Virus record (IMG/VR): IMGVR_UViG_3300017987_000071
Span: 19,733 to 83,732 of that record
DNA from: a virus
Length of the DNA: 64,000 nucleotides
Strand: one strand, 5' to 3'
The notes under the pieces were generated by a model. The model was given only the letters and a program-made list of their open reading frames with translations. It was not told where the DNA came from and searched no databases. Both the position numbers and the translations under genes were made by a program. Below are positions 8,115 through 16,981 of the stretch, one piece after another (within the stretch, counting starts at the first letter, position 1; each line of letters begins with the position of its first letter).

Positions 8115-9261
8115 AACTTGGCTCCTTAAATGCTAATTCCTTATCAGCGAGTGGAAAACTGAACTTAACAATCTTCAATTCATGATCAGTACTGCCTAAC
8201 GCTCTGCCAAACATAACACGATCTATAAAATGTGCTCTTACAGTCACACTCTTAGGGCGCCCAGGTTTCGGATGTAGCATCAACGTATAATCTCCACTGA
8301 ACTCATAAGTAGTATGCCCACTCTGCTCTACACGCGTAATCTTAACAAGCACACGTTGAGGGCGTAAATCTTTACCCAACAAATCACCACCATACTTCAT
8401 AGGAATACCAGCAGTAAACTCATCTACCAGACGCATCCACATATTCCCTGTGCGGTTTTCCTTCTCGTCGGGCACAGACACACCACCACTCAGTTCTGGG
8501 GAGCGAGATAAACCATCAGCACCACAAGGCAACTTATGCTCATCCACATTCACAGCAACTTGCCTCATAGTTAATGCTAAATCAAGTTGACGCCGAATTG
8601 CTTCAGGAGCATCGCTGTACTTTAAAACTCCCACCTCTACAGCACCACCTACCTTCTTAGTCAATCGAGCAACGATAGTGTGCACAACCTTATCGTTGCC
8701 GATTTTTTTTGCTCGCGCCCAAGCATCCAACTTATCCTTAAGCACATACAGTTTGCCAAACGCCTTCCGTATCTCAGCAATCTGCTTACGCAAACCATCC
8801 ACAAAGTTTCTTTTCTCATCAATGTAGTCCTTTAACTCCGCCGTAAGCAAAGGGGCTAAATCACCCTCACTTATCTTAAACAGAATATCATTCTCAAGAG
8901 TCGAAAAAACTCTATCCAGCGTTTTGCCAACCACCTTGCCTTGTGCTTCTGGTGTCATAATGGGGAATTTGCGTTTGCCCGAAGGAATTGGCTCCTTTTT
9001 AAACAAACCCTTTGCCATATTCCACCACCGTTTTACGGTAGATACAACAGGCTCAATAAACTCATCCAAGCGTTCGGGGTCAACACCCTCCTTAAGCAAC
9101 TCTTGCTTTATCCAGGCCTCATCGAGCACCTCAATAAGGTTCTTAGTCATCTCCTGCTGAACTGCATCCTCAGTGATGAATTTCGCTTTTAACTCAACCG
9201 GAGACGCCGACTGCTGCCCATGCAATATGTTCAGCATACAATTCTTTTCTTTACTGTCCAT
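8107..9261 (-). CDS. Hypothetical protein, 384 aa
   Basis: ATG at 9261 with GGAGG upstream. The N-terminal third is helical (a segment around residues 45-65, LLKEGVDPERLDEFIEPVV, is reminiscent of the window-wide tag but is internal). The middle has long charged helices (DYIDEKRNFVDGLRKQIAEI). The last third is beta-rich, with RVLVKITRVEQSG and YTLMLHPKPGRP. The layout is like the neighbouring 254-aa and 426-aa proteins. Could be a structural or assembly protein; no family recognised. Confidence 0.65.
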   Translation of the reverse strand: MDSKEKNCMLNILHGQQSASPVELKAKFITEDAVQQEMTKNLIEVLDEAWIKQELLKEGVDPERLDEFIEPVVSTVKRWWNMAKGLFKKEPIPSGKRKFPIMTPEAQGKVVGKTLDRVFSTLENDILFKISEGDLAPLLTAELKDYIDEKRNFVDGLRKQIAEIRKAFGKLYVLKDKLDAWARAKKIGNDKVVHTIVARLTKKVGGAVEVGVLKYSDAPEAIRRQLDLALTMRQVAVNVDEHKLPCGADGLSRSPELSGGVSVPDEKENRTGNMWMRLVDEFTAGIPMKYGGDLLGKDLRPQRVLVKITRVEQSGHTTYEFSGDYTLMLHPKPGRPKSVTVRAHFIDRVMFGRALGSTDHELKIVKFSFPLADKELAFKEPSYA

Positions 9262-9269
9262 AAACCCTC

Positions 9270-10034
9270 CTACAGTTTGCGCTTAAGCACTATACCATCG
9301 ACCTCGATAGGGCGAGCCAACAAGGCACTATAAAGACGCTTTTCACCCCCCACGCCATGAGCAGCATTCAGGGTTAACGTAACCAAAATATCTACTTCAT
9401 GCATTTCTGTGCGAGTAGATGCCTTCTTCGTCCTGCGATCTCGCAAGGTTAGTATACATGGCATAGCCAAACGAACTTGTATACCCGACTCAGGATCAAC
9501 AACATTCTTAGGTACAACTTGCGTAACCCGTAGATTAGATTGCATATTCATCTCTACAAAAGAAAAGTTGCGTTCTACAGCAAAAGCCAAAGCCTTGGAA
9601 ATGCCAATCTTTATAACCTCCTTGCCAAACTTCCGCTCACTCCGTTGTATCGACTTTAAAACATTTAAAGCCAACAGCAAAATGCTAGGCACAACATTAG
9701 GAAAACGATAACCCGGATCATCCATCTTTTTGCTGGACCTTATAGCTTTTGCTTCAGCATCCTCTAGGGCCCGTTTCAGATCAGCAACTTCTTGCGCTAT
9801 TGCTTTATATCGCCCCTCTGCTTTACGCACATCCTGGTTTAACCTTCTCACCGCAGCAAGATCACTTCGCCATCGAGTACGCAAAGCCTCCCATTCGCCA
9901 GACCCAGACTTATACTCTGCCTCTAACGACCTAAGAGCATCCGATACTGGAATGCTTTTTTCTGGTTCTCTTAATTCTGGTGGGATAAGCGCTTCCTCCA
10001 AGCAAGTTATCCACGCTTTTAGATTCTCAGCCAT
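9270..10034 (-). CDS. Coiled-coil hypothetical protein, 254 aa
   Basis: ATG at 10034 with GGAG. Residues about 50-105 form a clear heptad-type coiled coil (RLNQDVRKAEGRYKAIAQEV and following). The C-terminal part is beta-rich, with VDILVTLTLNAAH. Downstream are two large proteins of similar helix-then-beta design (8107, 6834). No catalytic motif. Possibly one component of a three-protein complex. Confidence 0.65.
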   Translation of the reverse strand: MAENLKAWITCLEEALIPPELREPEKSIPVSDALRSLEAEYKSGSGEWEALRTRWRSDLAAVRRLNQDVRKAEGRYKAIAQEVADLKRALEDAEAKAIRSSKKMDDPGYRFPNVVPSILLLALNVLKSIQRSERKFGKEVIKIGISKALAFAVERNFSFVEMNMQSNLRVTQVVPKNVVDPESGIQVRLAMPCILTLRDRRTKKASTRTEMHEVDILVTLTLNAAHGVGGEKRLYSALLARPIEVDGIVLKRKL

Positions 10035-10902
10035 CTATGTCTCCAAAGACCTCCAGCACATCAGCAACTGTAGGATCAACCAAAGCATGCCCATTAGAGC
10101 ACCAAGGCTTATTCTTTATGGGATTCGAGATCCCTTCTCGAAATATGCCTATTACAGTCTTACCATACGCTGCCGCTACATGCATCAAGCCACTGTCATT
10201 CCCGATATAATAATCTGATCCCATTATAACCGAAAGCACAGTACCAAGTCCAGTCCCACATAAACTTTTGCAACCACTACGCTTCTGAATATCCTCTCCA
10301 TCTGCCTTCTGATCCTTATGATCCCCCACCAAAACCGGTATAGCTCCTCGCTCCTTAAGTTCTTGTATCAGTTGCACATACTTAAAATTGCCCCAATGCT
10401 TCTGCCTCCACCAAGGGTGATCCTTAAGGTAACCAATGCCAATAGCCACCTGCACCTTATTTTTATCAGATGTGAAGCGTGTAGGTGGCTGCGACTCGCA
10501 ATATAACTGCATGTCCTCATCAGTTATTTCTCTACTAATCAAACCTTCACTTAACCGAAGACATGCCGTAACCTCATGCTCCGAAAACCGAAACGGATAC
10601 TTCTTATCCTGCTTGTCCTTATCAGTTGGTATAACCCGTTGGTGACGAAATTGTCCCTTTGGGGGACGAATTCGCCCCGGCGGATGGCAATAAAGAACAT
10701 AATCGTAAACCATATCAAACAACAGGGGGTTGTCTTTAAGCAAGCAACCCGCCTTCGTTAGCATGTTAATAATAAGCCACCCCGCCACCCGATTGGAGCT
10801 AACTATGATGTCTACGTGGTGTTCACGCGACAAGACCCTGATCAACGGGGTGGTTAAAATCAAATTACCTATTCCATATTCCTGTACTACAAGAATCTTC
10901 AT
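10027..10902 (-). CDS. GT9 family glycosyltransferase (heptosyltransferase-like)
   Basis: 291 aa. The N-terminus MKILVVQEYGIGNLILTTPL is the GT9/ADP-heptose LPS heptosyltransferase signature (..GiGD.ll..P), here with Asn in place of the usual Asp after G. The C-terminal domain has YIGNDSGLMHVAAAYGKTVIG, the GT9 motif (G.DSG..HiA....P.v.lfG). The ATG at 10902 was preferred over the longer frame because AGGAG precedes it. One of three GT9 domains in the window, along with a GmhA-like isomerase and an HldE-C-like nucleotidyltransferase. The family moves heptose onto LPS core in bacteria; the acceptor here is unknown. Confidence 0.8.
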   Translation of the reverse strand: MKILVVQEYGIGNLILTTPLIRVLSREHHVDIIVSSNRVAGWLIINMLTKAGCLLKDNPLLFDMVYDYVLYCHPPGRIRPPKGQFRHQRVIPTDKDKQDKKYPFRFSEHEVTACLRLSEGLISREITDEDMQLYCESQPPTRFTSDKNKVQVAIGIGYLKDHPWWRQKHWGNFKYVQLIQELKERGAIPVLVGDHKDQKADGEDIQKRSGCKSLCGTGLGTVLSVIMGSDYYIGNDSGLMHVAAAYGKTVIGIFREGISNPIKNKPWCSNGHALVDPTVADVLEVFGDIDG

Positions 10903-11125
10903 TAGGGGTCTCCTGCATAAATGACCTGCATACCCGTATATCTTGGGAGTTGCCACACGCTGGGCAAATTATTGTCCCCTGGATCGGAGAATCCGCTGAG
11001 CGAAAACCTCTGTATGGTACCTGCACAATAACATTAAGATGCAACCTTTGCCCGCACGCACAGATCACATCGCCAGTGGTCTTCTGCTTTCCAAGTCTAC
11101 TCATCCTAACTACCTGCATACTCAT
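10865..11125 (-). CDS. Small zinc-ribbon protein, 86 aa
   Basis: ATG at 11125 with AGGAGG six bases before. Two cysteine pairs (CACG, then CPACG about 35 residues on) form a treble-clef or ribbon-type zinc site. Overlaps the start of the GT9 gene by 38 bases. No specific family. Confidence 0.65.
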   Translation of the reverse strand: MSMQVVRMSRLGKQKTTGDVICACGQRLHLNVIVQVPYRGFRSADSPIQGTIICPACGNSQDIRVCRSFMQETPNEDSCSTGIWNR

Positions 11126-11641
11126 ACCAAACCTCCTGCAAGCGCAAGCGGACTGCCACCTTCCAGTATTAAGTCTATTGTGTCACTTACGCTAGACTCT
11201 AAGTAGCGTTTTGCGGTTGCTTTTGGCTGGACGCCCATCCGACTCCAGCGATCAAGGTCTGCTTTTCTCAAACCAACATCCTCATAAGCACCACCAATCT
11301 GATGCGCTGTATTCAACGCTACGTTAATTGCCAACAACTTAGCAGGAATACCTTGCTTAAGACTAACATTAAGACGATCCACCGCTTTAGCATACACCAA
11401 ATTGTATTTCAAACGCCTACGATACACACCTTGCATAACATCACTCGGTTGCTGGTATCGCTTAACAGAGGCAACAGCAGACCCACTATACGGAAACTTA
11501 ATCTGTGCTATTCGAGCATTTCGCTCAGTTTGCCCTATAAGCCGTTATCCTGCACCCAACCTTCATGCTCCAACTCATAACGTAATTTCGAGTACCAAGG
11601 CTCCAGTACATATATCGCTTCGATATCTCGTCTAAGCGTCA
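11122..11641 (-). pseudogene. Broken member of the C-terminally tagged paralog family (internal deletion and frameshift)
   Basis: The 5' end (ATG 11641) encodes 33 residues nearly identical to the starts of the paralogs at 12226 and 14485 (R-D-I-E-A-I-Y-V-L-E-P-W-Y). The frame then jumps at about 11543 and hits a stop at 11534. The remainder, in another frame (visible as an ORF 11122-11436), encodes the matching C-terminal half: KFPYSGSAV, LLAINVALNTAH, RWSRMGV, ATAKRYLES and the terminal tag. About 140 codons of the middle are missing compared with 12226-13137. Either a decaying duplicate or an assembly artefact; the in-phase preservation of the 3' half suggests recent loss. Expression of the C-terminal piece from ATG 11436 remains possible. 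Confidence 0.8.
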
Positions 11642-12229
11642 TGCTATAATTCTCCTACGCAACTTCCTCAAATCCTGCTGCAATGCAACCTTACGCTCTT
11701 TGATGAAGCGAGTATCATAAAGCATATCCCGAAAGTCGCTCTCCACCTTCCAGAACATTTCGCCTTGAGCATACCCCTTAGCATCCAACCGCTCACCGGT
11801 ACGCTTAAAGCGGCCATGTAAACTAACCAACGCCCCACGCAACTTCAATGCTGACTCTATTACCTTAACAACATCAGCAGGCCTCGGAGGGGTTTTAGGT
11901 TTGCCGTTGGTGTAACCCAACGCACGAACTTGCTTAATCAAATCCGCTAACCACTCTTGCAACTTCTCAAGCCTTTCGCCGTAAGCATCAGCAAGTTCCT
12001 CAAACTCAGGGTCCTCAACGATCTCTCGCCGTTTGCGAAGTGCTTGGAGTTTACGACCCCAATTAGGTCGTCTTCGACGCCTGGCAGCATGCCAAGCAGC
12101 AGCCCCAAAAGCAGGCAAGAACTCCTCTAGGTTGGTAGCATTCACTAAACTCTCTGCTACCCCCACAGCAGATTTGCTAACCAGCAGTCCGCTGACCGCT
12201 TCTGCTATATTGTGTTCTGTTAGTTTCAT
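11639..12229 (-). CDS. Tagged basic helical protein, candidate internal head protein
   Basis: 196 aa. The N-terminal 30 residues (IAEAVSGLLVSKSAVGVAES, then LVNA) resemble the tag, with SK in place of the usual G-x. An Arg-rich stretch follows (ARRRRRPNWGRK), then DPEFEELADAYGERLEKL, which aligns by eye with NPEYEKVADKFWGQV in the protein at 32748 and KEYERLAKKAGREA at 20261. The three look like one divergent family of small, basic, all-helical proteins. Overlaps the neighbouring paralog start by four bases. Inferred to be packaged with DNA. Confidence 0.65.
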   Translation of the reverse strand: MKLTEHNIAEAVSGLLVSKSAVGVAESLVNATNLEEFLPAFGAAAWHAARRRRRPNWGRKLQALRKRREIVEDPEFEELADAYGERLEKLQEWLADLIKQVRALGYTNGKPKTPPRPADVVKVIESALKLRGALVSLHGRFKRTGERLDAKGYAQGEMFWKVESDFRDMLYDTRFIKERKVALQQDLRKLRRRIIA

Positions 12230-13137
12230 ACCATAGTCTCCACAAGGCTACCCGCCATCCGCTGGGGGCTAACACCATCCAAAATTAAGTCTATTGCATC
12301 TAGCACACTAGATTCAAGGTAGCGTTTTGCTGTCGCTTTTGACTGGACGCCCATCCGACTCCAGCGATCCAAGTCTGCTTTGCTAAGTCCAATTACCCCC
12401 CCAACACTCCAATTCCGATGCGCCGTATTTAATGCTACGTTGATAGCAAGTATCCGCTCAGGAATCTTACTCCCACTTTTGGATGCTTTATTAAGATAAT
12501 CCGCCGCTTTAGCAAAAAGCAAACTAAACCCATAAAGCTCCCGCCCTTCAGCACCCCCATAAAACCCCTGTAACGCTTTCTCTTGCCGTCTTTGAACTTT
12601 TTGCACTGCGCTTCCAGTATAAGGGAACTTCATTTGCTTAGCGCGCTCGTCTCTCTCAGTCCTTAACAAGCGATCCATACCACTCAAAAAGCGTTGTACA
12701 TGTGGGCCTGTAACTGTCCACCCATTATAATGGGCCCCACCAAAACTCTGCACAGATTTCAAAAAATCTAGTATAGGAAGCGTCACAAAATACAAAAGGC
12801 GATTCTTATAACTACCATACTCACCCTTTTGTGGAAAACACGGGTACGATAACCTTATAGTATCTGGAGCAAGAACCTCCAAACCAGTCAAATACAAAAA
12901 ATCCCAGTCATCAACCTTAGGAGACCCCAAATCTGGCCAGCCACCACGCCAAACACCGCCTAGCACTGTCGGCCCTAACCATCGAATAACTCGCTGCGTC
13001 AACCGATCAAGCGACCGCTTCAACTGCTCCCAAAAAACGTTGTCTTGTACCCACCCTTCAGTTTCATACTCGTATCGCAACTTGCTATACCAAGGCTCCA
13101 GTACATATATTGCTTCGATATCCCGCTTTAAACTCAT
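12226..13137 (-). CDS. C-terminally tagged paralog family protein (member A)
   Basis: 303 aa, ATG at 13137. Conserved blocks shared with 14485, 19060, 35859 and the pseudogene: N-terminal RDIEAIYVLEPWYSKLRYE, then GWVQDNVFWEQL; a central KFPYTGSAV; ILAINVALNTAH; RWSRMGVQSKATAKRYLES; and the terminal tag IDLILDGVSPQRMAGSLV. Between these blocks the sequence is variable. DNA identity to neighbours is visible in the C-terminal part (about 12310-12370 against 11200-11260 and 14560-14620), so the copies at 11, 12 and 14 kb arose recently. No known domain recognised. I infer a virion-internal protein family. Confidence 0.75.
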   Translation of the reverse strand: MSLKRDIEAIYVLEPWYSKLRYEYETEGWVQDNVFWEQLKRSLDRLTQRVIRWLGPTVLGGVWRGGWPDLGSPKVDDWDFLYLTGLEVLAPDTIRLSYPCFPQKGEYGSYKNRLLYFVTLPILDFLKSVQSFGGAHYNGWTVTGPHVQRFLSGMDRLLRTERDERAKQMKFPYTGSAVQKVQRRQEKALQGFYGGAEGRELYGFSLLFAKAADYLNKASKSGSKIPERILAINVALNTAHRNWSVGGVIGLSKADLDRWSRMGVQSKATAKRYLESSVLDAIDLILDGVSPQRMAGSLVETMV

Positions 13138-13146
13138 AACGATACC

Positions 13147-13851
13147 CTACCAATTCCAAACATCATTTGCTTCCCCCGCATCCATTCGCCGAAGGTATTT
13201 TGCTACTTGCTCTGGCTCCTTATATGTTTCCCAGTCAATTGTAACTACTTGTGTGCCCATATCCTCAACCGCAGGCAGCACAACGCCCTCATATACCGAT
13301 TGCAAATCGGCTAAATACTCAAGTTTTACTCCGACCTCATATTTGTTTTCACGCTCCCGCAATCGCTTCAGGCAGGTCGCTGGGGACGCTTTGAGATAAA
13401 TACAAAGGGAGGGGCGAGTTCTGCATATTCCCTCCATGTAAAGACGTTGCATATCCATATATGTCTTGTAGTCATCATCTTGGATGTAACCGTCATCATG
13501 TAGCAACTCAACAAATGCCCGATCCCCAGGCAAAGAGCGATCATGCAAGGTATGAACACGCACAGATTTGTTGGGGTTATTTGCTACTTCATAACCCACA
13601 CCATCAAAATGCTGCCAAAAGCGATCAGCAAGCACACGAAACTGCAAACGAAACGCATGAAAAGACGGTTTAACTTCATTAAGCAAATCAGCATAAAACG
13701 GTGTAAGAAACGCTGGACGCACCGTCTCAGCATAAACCTTATTGGGTTTAGCAGTCGGAACAACCGTCTTAATCTTAGCATTCAGATACTCAGCAAACGG
13801 TTTGATAAATGTACTCTTACCAACACCAATGCAACCCTCTACATAAATCAT
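13147..13851 (-). CDS. Deoxynucleoside kinase (dNK family)
   Basis: 234 aa. Starts MIYVEGCIGVGKST, giving the P-loop at residues 5-14. HDRSLPGDRAF (near residue 100) corresponds to the DRS/ERS motif of deoxynucleoside kinases. CLKRLRERENKYE contains the LID-type arginines. The family phosphorylates deoxynucleosides with ATP for DNA synthesis. ATG at 13851 overlaps the thymidine kinase stop as TAATG, so the two salvage enzymes are translationally coupled. The longer in-frame start at 13914 would run inside the kinase gene and is unlikely. Confidence 0.85.
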   Translation of the reverse strand: MIYVEGCIGVGKSTFIKPFAEYLNAKIKTVVPTAKPNKVYAETVRPAFLTPFYADLLNEVKPSFHAFRLQFRVLADRFWQHFDGVGYEVANNPNKSVRVHTLHDRSLPGDRAFVELLHDDGYIQDDDYKTYMDMQRLYMEGICRTRPSLCIYLKASPATCLKRLRERENKYEVGVKLEYLADLQSVYEGVVLPAVEDMGTQVVTIDWETYKEPEQVAKYLRRMDAGEANDVWNW

Positions 13852-14471
13852 TATGCTTCCTTTCCCTCTAGTGAACCAACATAACCTTGTTTGTCCACTA
13901 CAGCATGATAGCAACTACGACACATAGGAGCATACTCTGCCCCTTTCTCGACCTCAGCAACCAACTCAGTGCCCCCAGACAACCTATACGAGTAACGAGC
14001 CACGGCACCGCACAACTCACATTCCCCTTGCCGTGCTTTAAGCACCTCATCAGCATACATCGCTAACCAGGGAAGATTCTCAGCAGGTTTGCCGTTGAAG
14101 GTCACATCAAAACCAGAGACAAACACACGCTTGCCATACTGCTCGCTAAGCGTTAGCACCCCCACTGCCCGCTGCTCATCTAAAAACTGCACCTCATCAA
14201 TAGCAAACACATCATAATCATCCCGCACCCAACGATCCAAGAAGTTGAAGGTTGGTGGGACCAGAAAAGCATGATTAGTTTCCAGCACCATACCATCCCA
14301 CGACCGCACCCCCTTCTCCAGCAATGTCTTCTCCTTTACGAATGTTGCTATCTGAAAATAGCCAACTCGCATCTTCCTCCTCAGCAACCCATTCAACCGA
14401 GCCACCAGCATATTAGTTTTTCCGCTTTTCATTGGCCCGCATATAACCGTCAACCACTTATCTTTGTTCAT
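13851..14471 (-). CDS. tdk: Thymidine kinase (type II, TK1-like)
   Basis: 206 aa. The P-loop GPMKSGKT lies at residues 12-19 and the Walker B-like FAIDEVQF near 89-96. The substrate-side lasso/zinc region has two CxxC pairs (CELC 151-154, CRSC 184-187). Length and order match bacterial and T4-type thymidine kinases, which make dTMP from thymidine and ATP. Either of two adjacent ATG codons could start; the second has better spacing from AAGGAG. Directly followed by a deoxynucleoside kinase. Confidence 0.93.
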   Translation of the reverse strand: MNKDKWLTVICGPMKSGKTNMLVARLNGLLRRKMRVGYFQIATFVKEKTLLEKGVRSWDGMVLETNHAFLVPPTFNFLDRWVRDDYDVFAIDEVQFLDEQRAVGVLTLSEQYGKRVFVSGFDVTFNGKPAENLPWLAMYADEVLKARQGECELCGAVARYSYRLSGGTELVAEVEKGAEYAPMCRSCYHAVVDKQGYVGSLEGKEA

Positions 14472-14484
14472 CATAACTCCTTTG

Positions 14485-15384
14485 CTACACCAGCAGACCG
14501 CACACCGCGGTCCGCAAACTTTGTCCTTCTAAAAGTTGGTCTATCGCCCCACGAACACTCAATGACTCTAAGTAGCGTTTTGCCGTTGCTTTTGACTGGA
14601 CGCCCATCTTGCTCCAACGGCCAAGAATATCCTTATCTATATTCCATAATAAATCTGCTACGGAAAGAGTTTCATCCGTATGTACTGTATTCAAAGCTAC
14701 ATTAACTGCTAAAATACGACTTGGGATACGATCTCGATAACTTGCTTTCAACCTATCCGCAGCAACAAGCAACCGTACACCCGCATCCAGCAAATACTTC
14801 GGCATCGAAATACCTTTATACCACCGAACCTGACTAGATGCACTAAACTTACAACGATCTTGCACACTTACTAAACCACGCCTAATTATAGCAGTAAATT
14901 CCGCTAAAAACTTCGCACCAAGATACCAAACCAACTTTCCGTCTCTACGTTGTATAACATCTGGCTTCAATCGCTTAAACAATGCCACAACAGGATACAA
15001 AAATAACGGTGACTGCAAACGTTCTACGCGATCCCAGTTATCAATAACCTTTCTATAAAAAAGCGACACGGGTTGCTCACCCCAACCATATACATCAGGA
15101 TCAAAAAATACCCGTTTACCCTTCCAAATCAAATCCAACCCACCCAATAAATTCAGTGTATAAGCATCTAAATCAAAATCCTCGACCAACGCACCTATAG
15201 CATACGTCGCTAAACTCTCCGCTAAGGGTGGAATAACCCTCTTCGTTAATCGCTCCAGCGAATGCTTTAATTGCTCCCAGAAAACATTATCCTGCACCCA
15301 ACCCTCATGCTTCAGTTCATAACGCAATTTCGAGTACCACGGCTCCAACACGTATATCGCTTCAATATCCCGTTTTAAGCTCAT
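14485..15384 (-). CDS. C-terminally tagged paralog family protein (member B)
   Basis: 299 aa, ATG at 15384 with AGGAG. N-terminal block nearly identical to member A (RDIEAIYVLEPWYSKLRYE, GWVQDNVFWEQL). The central KFSASSQVRWYKG replaces KFPYTGSAV. RILAVNVALNTVH and RWSKMGVQSKATAKRYLES follow. The end is AIDQLLEGQSLRTAVCGLLV, with the tag stopping exactly at LV. The middle is unlike member A, so the ends are under stronger constraint than the core. Function unknown; see member A. Confidence 0.75.
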   Translation of the reverse strand: MSLKRDIEAIYVLEPWYSKLRYELKHEGWVQDNVFWEQLKHSLERLTKRVIPPLAESLATYAIGALVEDFDLDAYTLNLLGGLDLIWKGKRVFFDPDVYGWGEQPVSLFYRKVIDNWDRVERLQSPLFLYPVVALFKRLKPDVIQRRDGKLVWYLGAKFLAEFTAIIRRGLVSVQDRCKFSASSQVRWYKGISMPKYLLDAGVRLLVAADRLKASYRDRIPSRILAVNVALNTVHTDETLSVADLLWNIDKDILGRWSKMGVQSKATAKRYLESLSVRGAIDQLLEGQSLRTAVCGLLV

Positions 15385-15533
15385 TTCTTACTCCTATAAA
15401 TCCAAGCGACCTTGCTACCCGCTGGCAGCCAGCGACTTACAACAGTAGGCTTTAGGATGTAGGCGCTAAGCCCCATTGCACCGTGTGAATTTCCACTAAA
15501 GAATGGAACACAACGAGTTACGCTGGTTTGCAT
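15381..15533 (-). CDS. Small hypothetical protein, 50 aa
   Basis: ATG at 15533 with GGGAGG nine bases upstream. It ends in an ATGA overlap with the next gene and overlaps the upstream TylF-like gene by 16 bases, which is the normal spacing style in this array. Product MQTSVTRCVPFF... through ...GSKVAWIYRSKK is basic at the C-terminus with no recognisable motif. An mRNA hairpin (CGCTGG/CCAGCG) sits inside it. It fills what would otherwise be a 130-base gap. Confidence 0.55.
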   Translation of the reverse strand: MQTSVTRCVPFFSGNSHGAMGLSAYILKPTVVSRWLPAGSKVAWIYRSKK

Positions 15534-16186
15534 AGTGGTGGTCCTCCCAATTGCTCCCGGTTATGCTGCTTGCCTTTAACCCAATAAAGCCGACTATGCC
15601 CAAAGCGCTCCACCAGAGGGCGCTCAGCAATCTGGTGGACGAAATCGTAGAAAGCCCGCCTTGCCCCCTCCCAATGCCCAAAATCATCTATAACGATTAT
15701 GCCCCCTTGATGAACTAAAGGGTAAAACGTAAAGAGGGTATTAAGCACACTCTCGTACCAATCGCAGTCCACATGAAGCAAAGCTACCCGCTTAGGCAAA
15801 ACGTCCTCAAATGAGTCCTTAAACCACCCTTCTCGAATGACTACACGCTCCACTGGGAACTCTGCAATAGCCAGCGCTTCCATAACTCTCTTTTTGCTGC
15901 CTATTGCTTTACCAGCATAAGCATATGCTTCAGGGGTATCTTGGAAGGTAGGCATCGGTAACCCTTGAAAGGAGTCGTAAAGCCAGAGTTGCCTATCGCT
16001 TTTTGCAACCGGCAAGGAAAGAACAGCAGCCGACCCGCCGTCTCTAACTCCACACTCTACGATGTCGCCTGGGATGTGCCTGGTAACAATATCCTCTGAT
16101 AAATCGTAAAGCGTAAACAATGCTTCCAACGAACTAACAGAGTAAGCATTAAGTTTTTCAACCTTCATGTTATTTATGTAATCCAT
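15518..16186 (-). CDS. TylF/MycF-type O-methyltransferase
   Basis: 222 aa. IVECGVRDGGSAAVLSLPVA is the SAM-binding loop. LWLYDSFQGLPMPTFQDTPE is the highly characteristic D-S-F-x-G-LP segment of macrocin O-methyltransferase (TylF) relatives. LLHVDCDWYESVLNTLFTFY and GGIIVIDDFGHWEGARRAFYDF complete the family pattern, including the metal-binding aspartates. These enzymes O-methylate sugars. Ends touch the sulfotransferase gene, supporting a shared glycan substrate. Confidence 0.9.
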   Translation of the reverse strand: MDYINNMKVEKLNAYSVSSLEALFTLYDLSEDIVTRHIPGDIVECGVRDGGSAAVLSLPVAKSDRQLWLYDSFQGLPMPTFQDTPEAYAYAGKAIGSKKRVMEALAIAEFPVERVVIREGWFKDSFEDVLPKRVALLHVDCDWYESVLNTLFTFYPLVHQGGIIVIDDFGHWEGARRAFYDFVHQIAERPLVERFGHSRLYWVKGKQHNREQLGGPPLCKPA

Positions 16187-16981
16187 CTACTGCTCCTGCA
16201 CCTGACACATTGCTTGACAACAAGAAGCACAAGGAATAATATCTGTATCAACAGTTACATAATACGTATCTAACCAATCGCTAAAAGCACAGCAGATATC
16301 ATTGGCTTGCTTCTTGGTAAGAGTCTTTAGGTAAGTCCCAACACCACCATCGGTAATATGCCCTGGAGTCAAAAGCGTAATGGGGTCATAAGTGCTGGCG
16401 GTTTTCGGTGGAGGTTTTAAAGCTTCCACCGCTTTGCTCACCGCAGTGGCTAAACAAAGACCAGTTATACACACACCTTTAACCTTAGCGCTACCCTCCA
16501 CTGCCAACTTGGATTTGGGGGTCCGCAACAATGATGTCAAAATCCTAACCTTAGCATTCCCCCTCACCGCCAACCCAAGATGTTGCATAACAGCACTGGT
16601 AGCCTCGATCTTATCCTTATGGATATCTTCGTAAGCAAGAGTCAGACTAGCAAACCTACGCCACTGATCATACCTTGCCACCGTAGTATTGAGAAAAGGA
16701 ATAATATCCTTATGCTTAATCTTTCCCACTCGTATAGCAGAAGCAGCAACATCCCGAAGGTCTCGCTTAGTCATAATAACCAAGCCTGCCTTCTTCCGCA
16801 AGTCCTCACGAAAAACATGCGTCTTCACCACATGCCAATCAGCTTCACCCTTAGCATCATACTTAGATTCAGTATCAGCATAAACCGAAAAGCCTGCCTT
16901 AAGCAACGCCAAGCGTACCGTGTTATAAAGCCAAGTGCTACCTGACCGATACATCCCAGCACAAACAACTAATCTACTCAT
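16187..16981 (-). CDS. Sulfotransferase family protein
   Basis: 264 aa. N-terminal GMYRSGSTWLYN (residues 9-20) is the 5'-phosphosulfate-binding loop of PAPS-dependent sulfotransferases, and VIMTKRDLRDVAASAIRVGK is the 3'-phosphate-binding motif (R...DV..S). The C-terminal 60 residues are an extension with a Cys cluster (CASCCQAMC). The family moves sulfate from PAPS to sugars or other hydroxyls. It overlaps the DNA methyltransferase gene by four bases and abuts the TylF gene. Confidence 0.85.
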   Translation of the reverse strand: MSRLVVCAGMYRSGSTWLYNTVRLALLKAGFSVYADTESKYDAKGEADWHVVKTHVFREDLRKKAGLVIMTKRDLRDVAASAIRVGKIKHKDIIPFLNTTVARYDQWRRFASLTLAYEDIHKDKIEATSAVMQHLGLAVRGNAKVRILTSLLRTPKSKLAVEGSAKVKGVCITGLCLATAVSKAVEALKPPPKTASTYDPITLLTPGHITDGGVGTYLKTLTKKQANDICCAFSDWLDTYYVTVDTDIIPCASCCQAMCQVQEQ

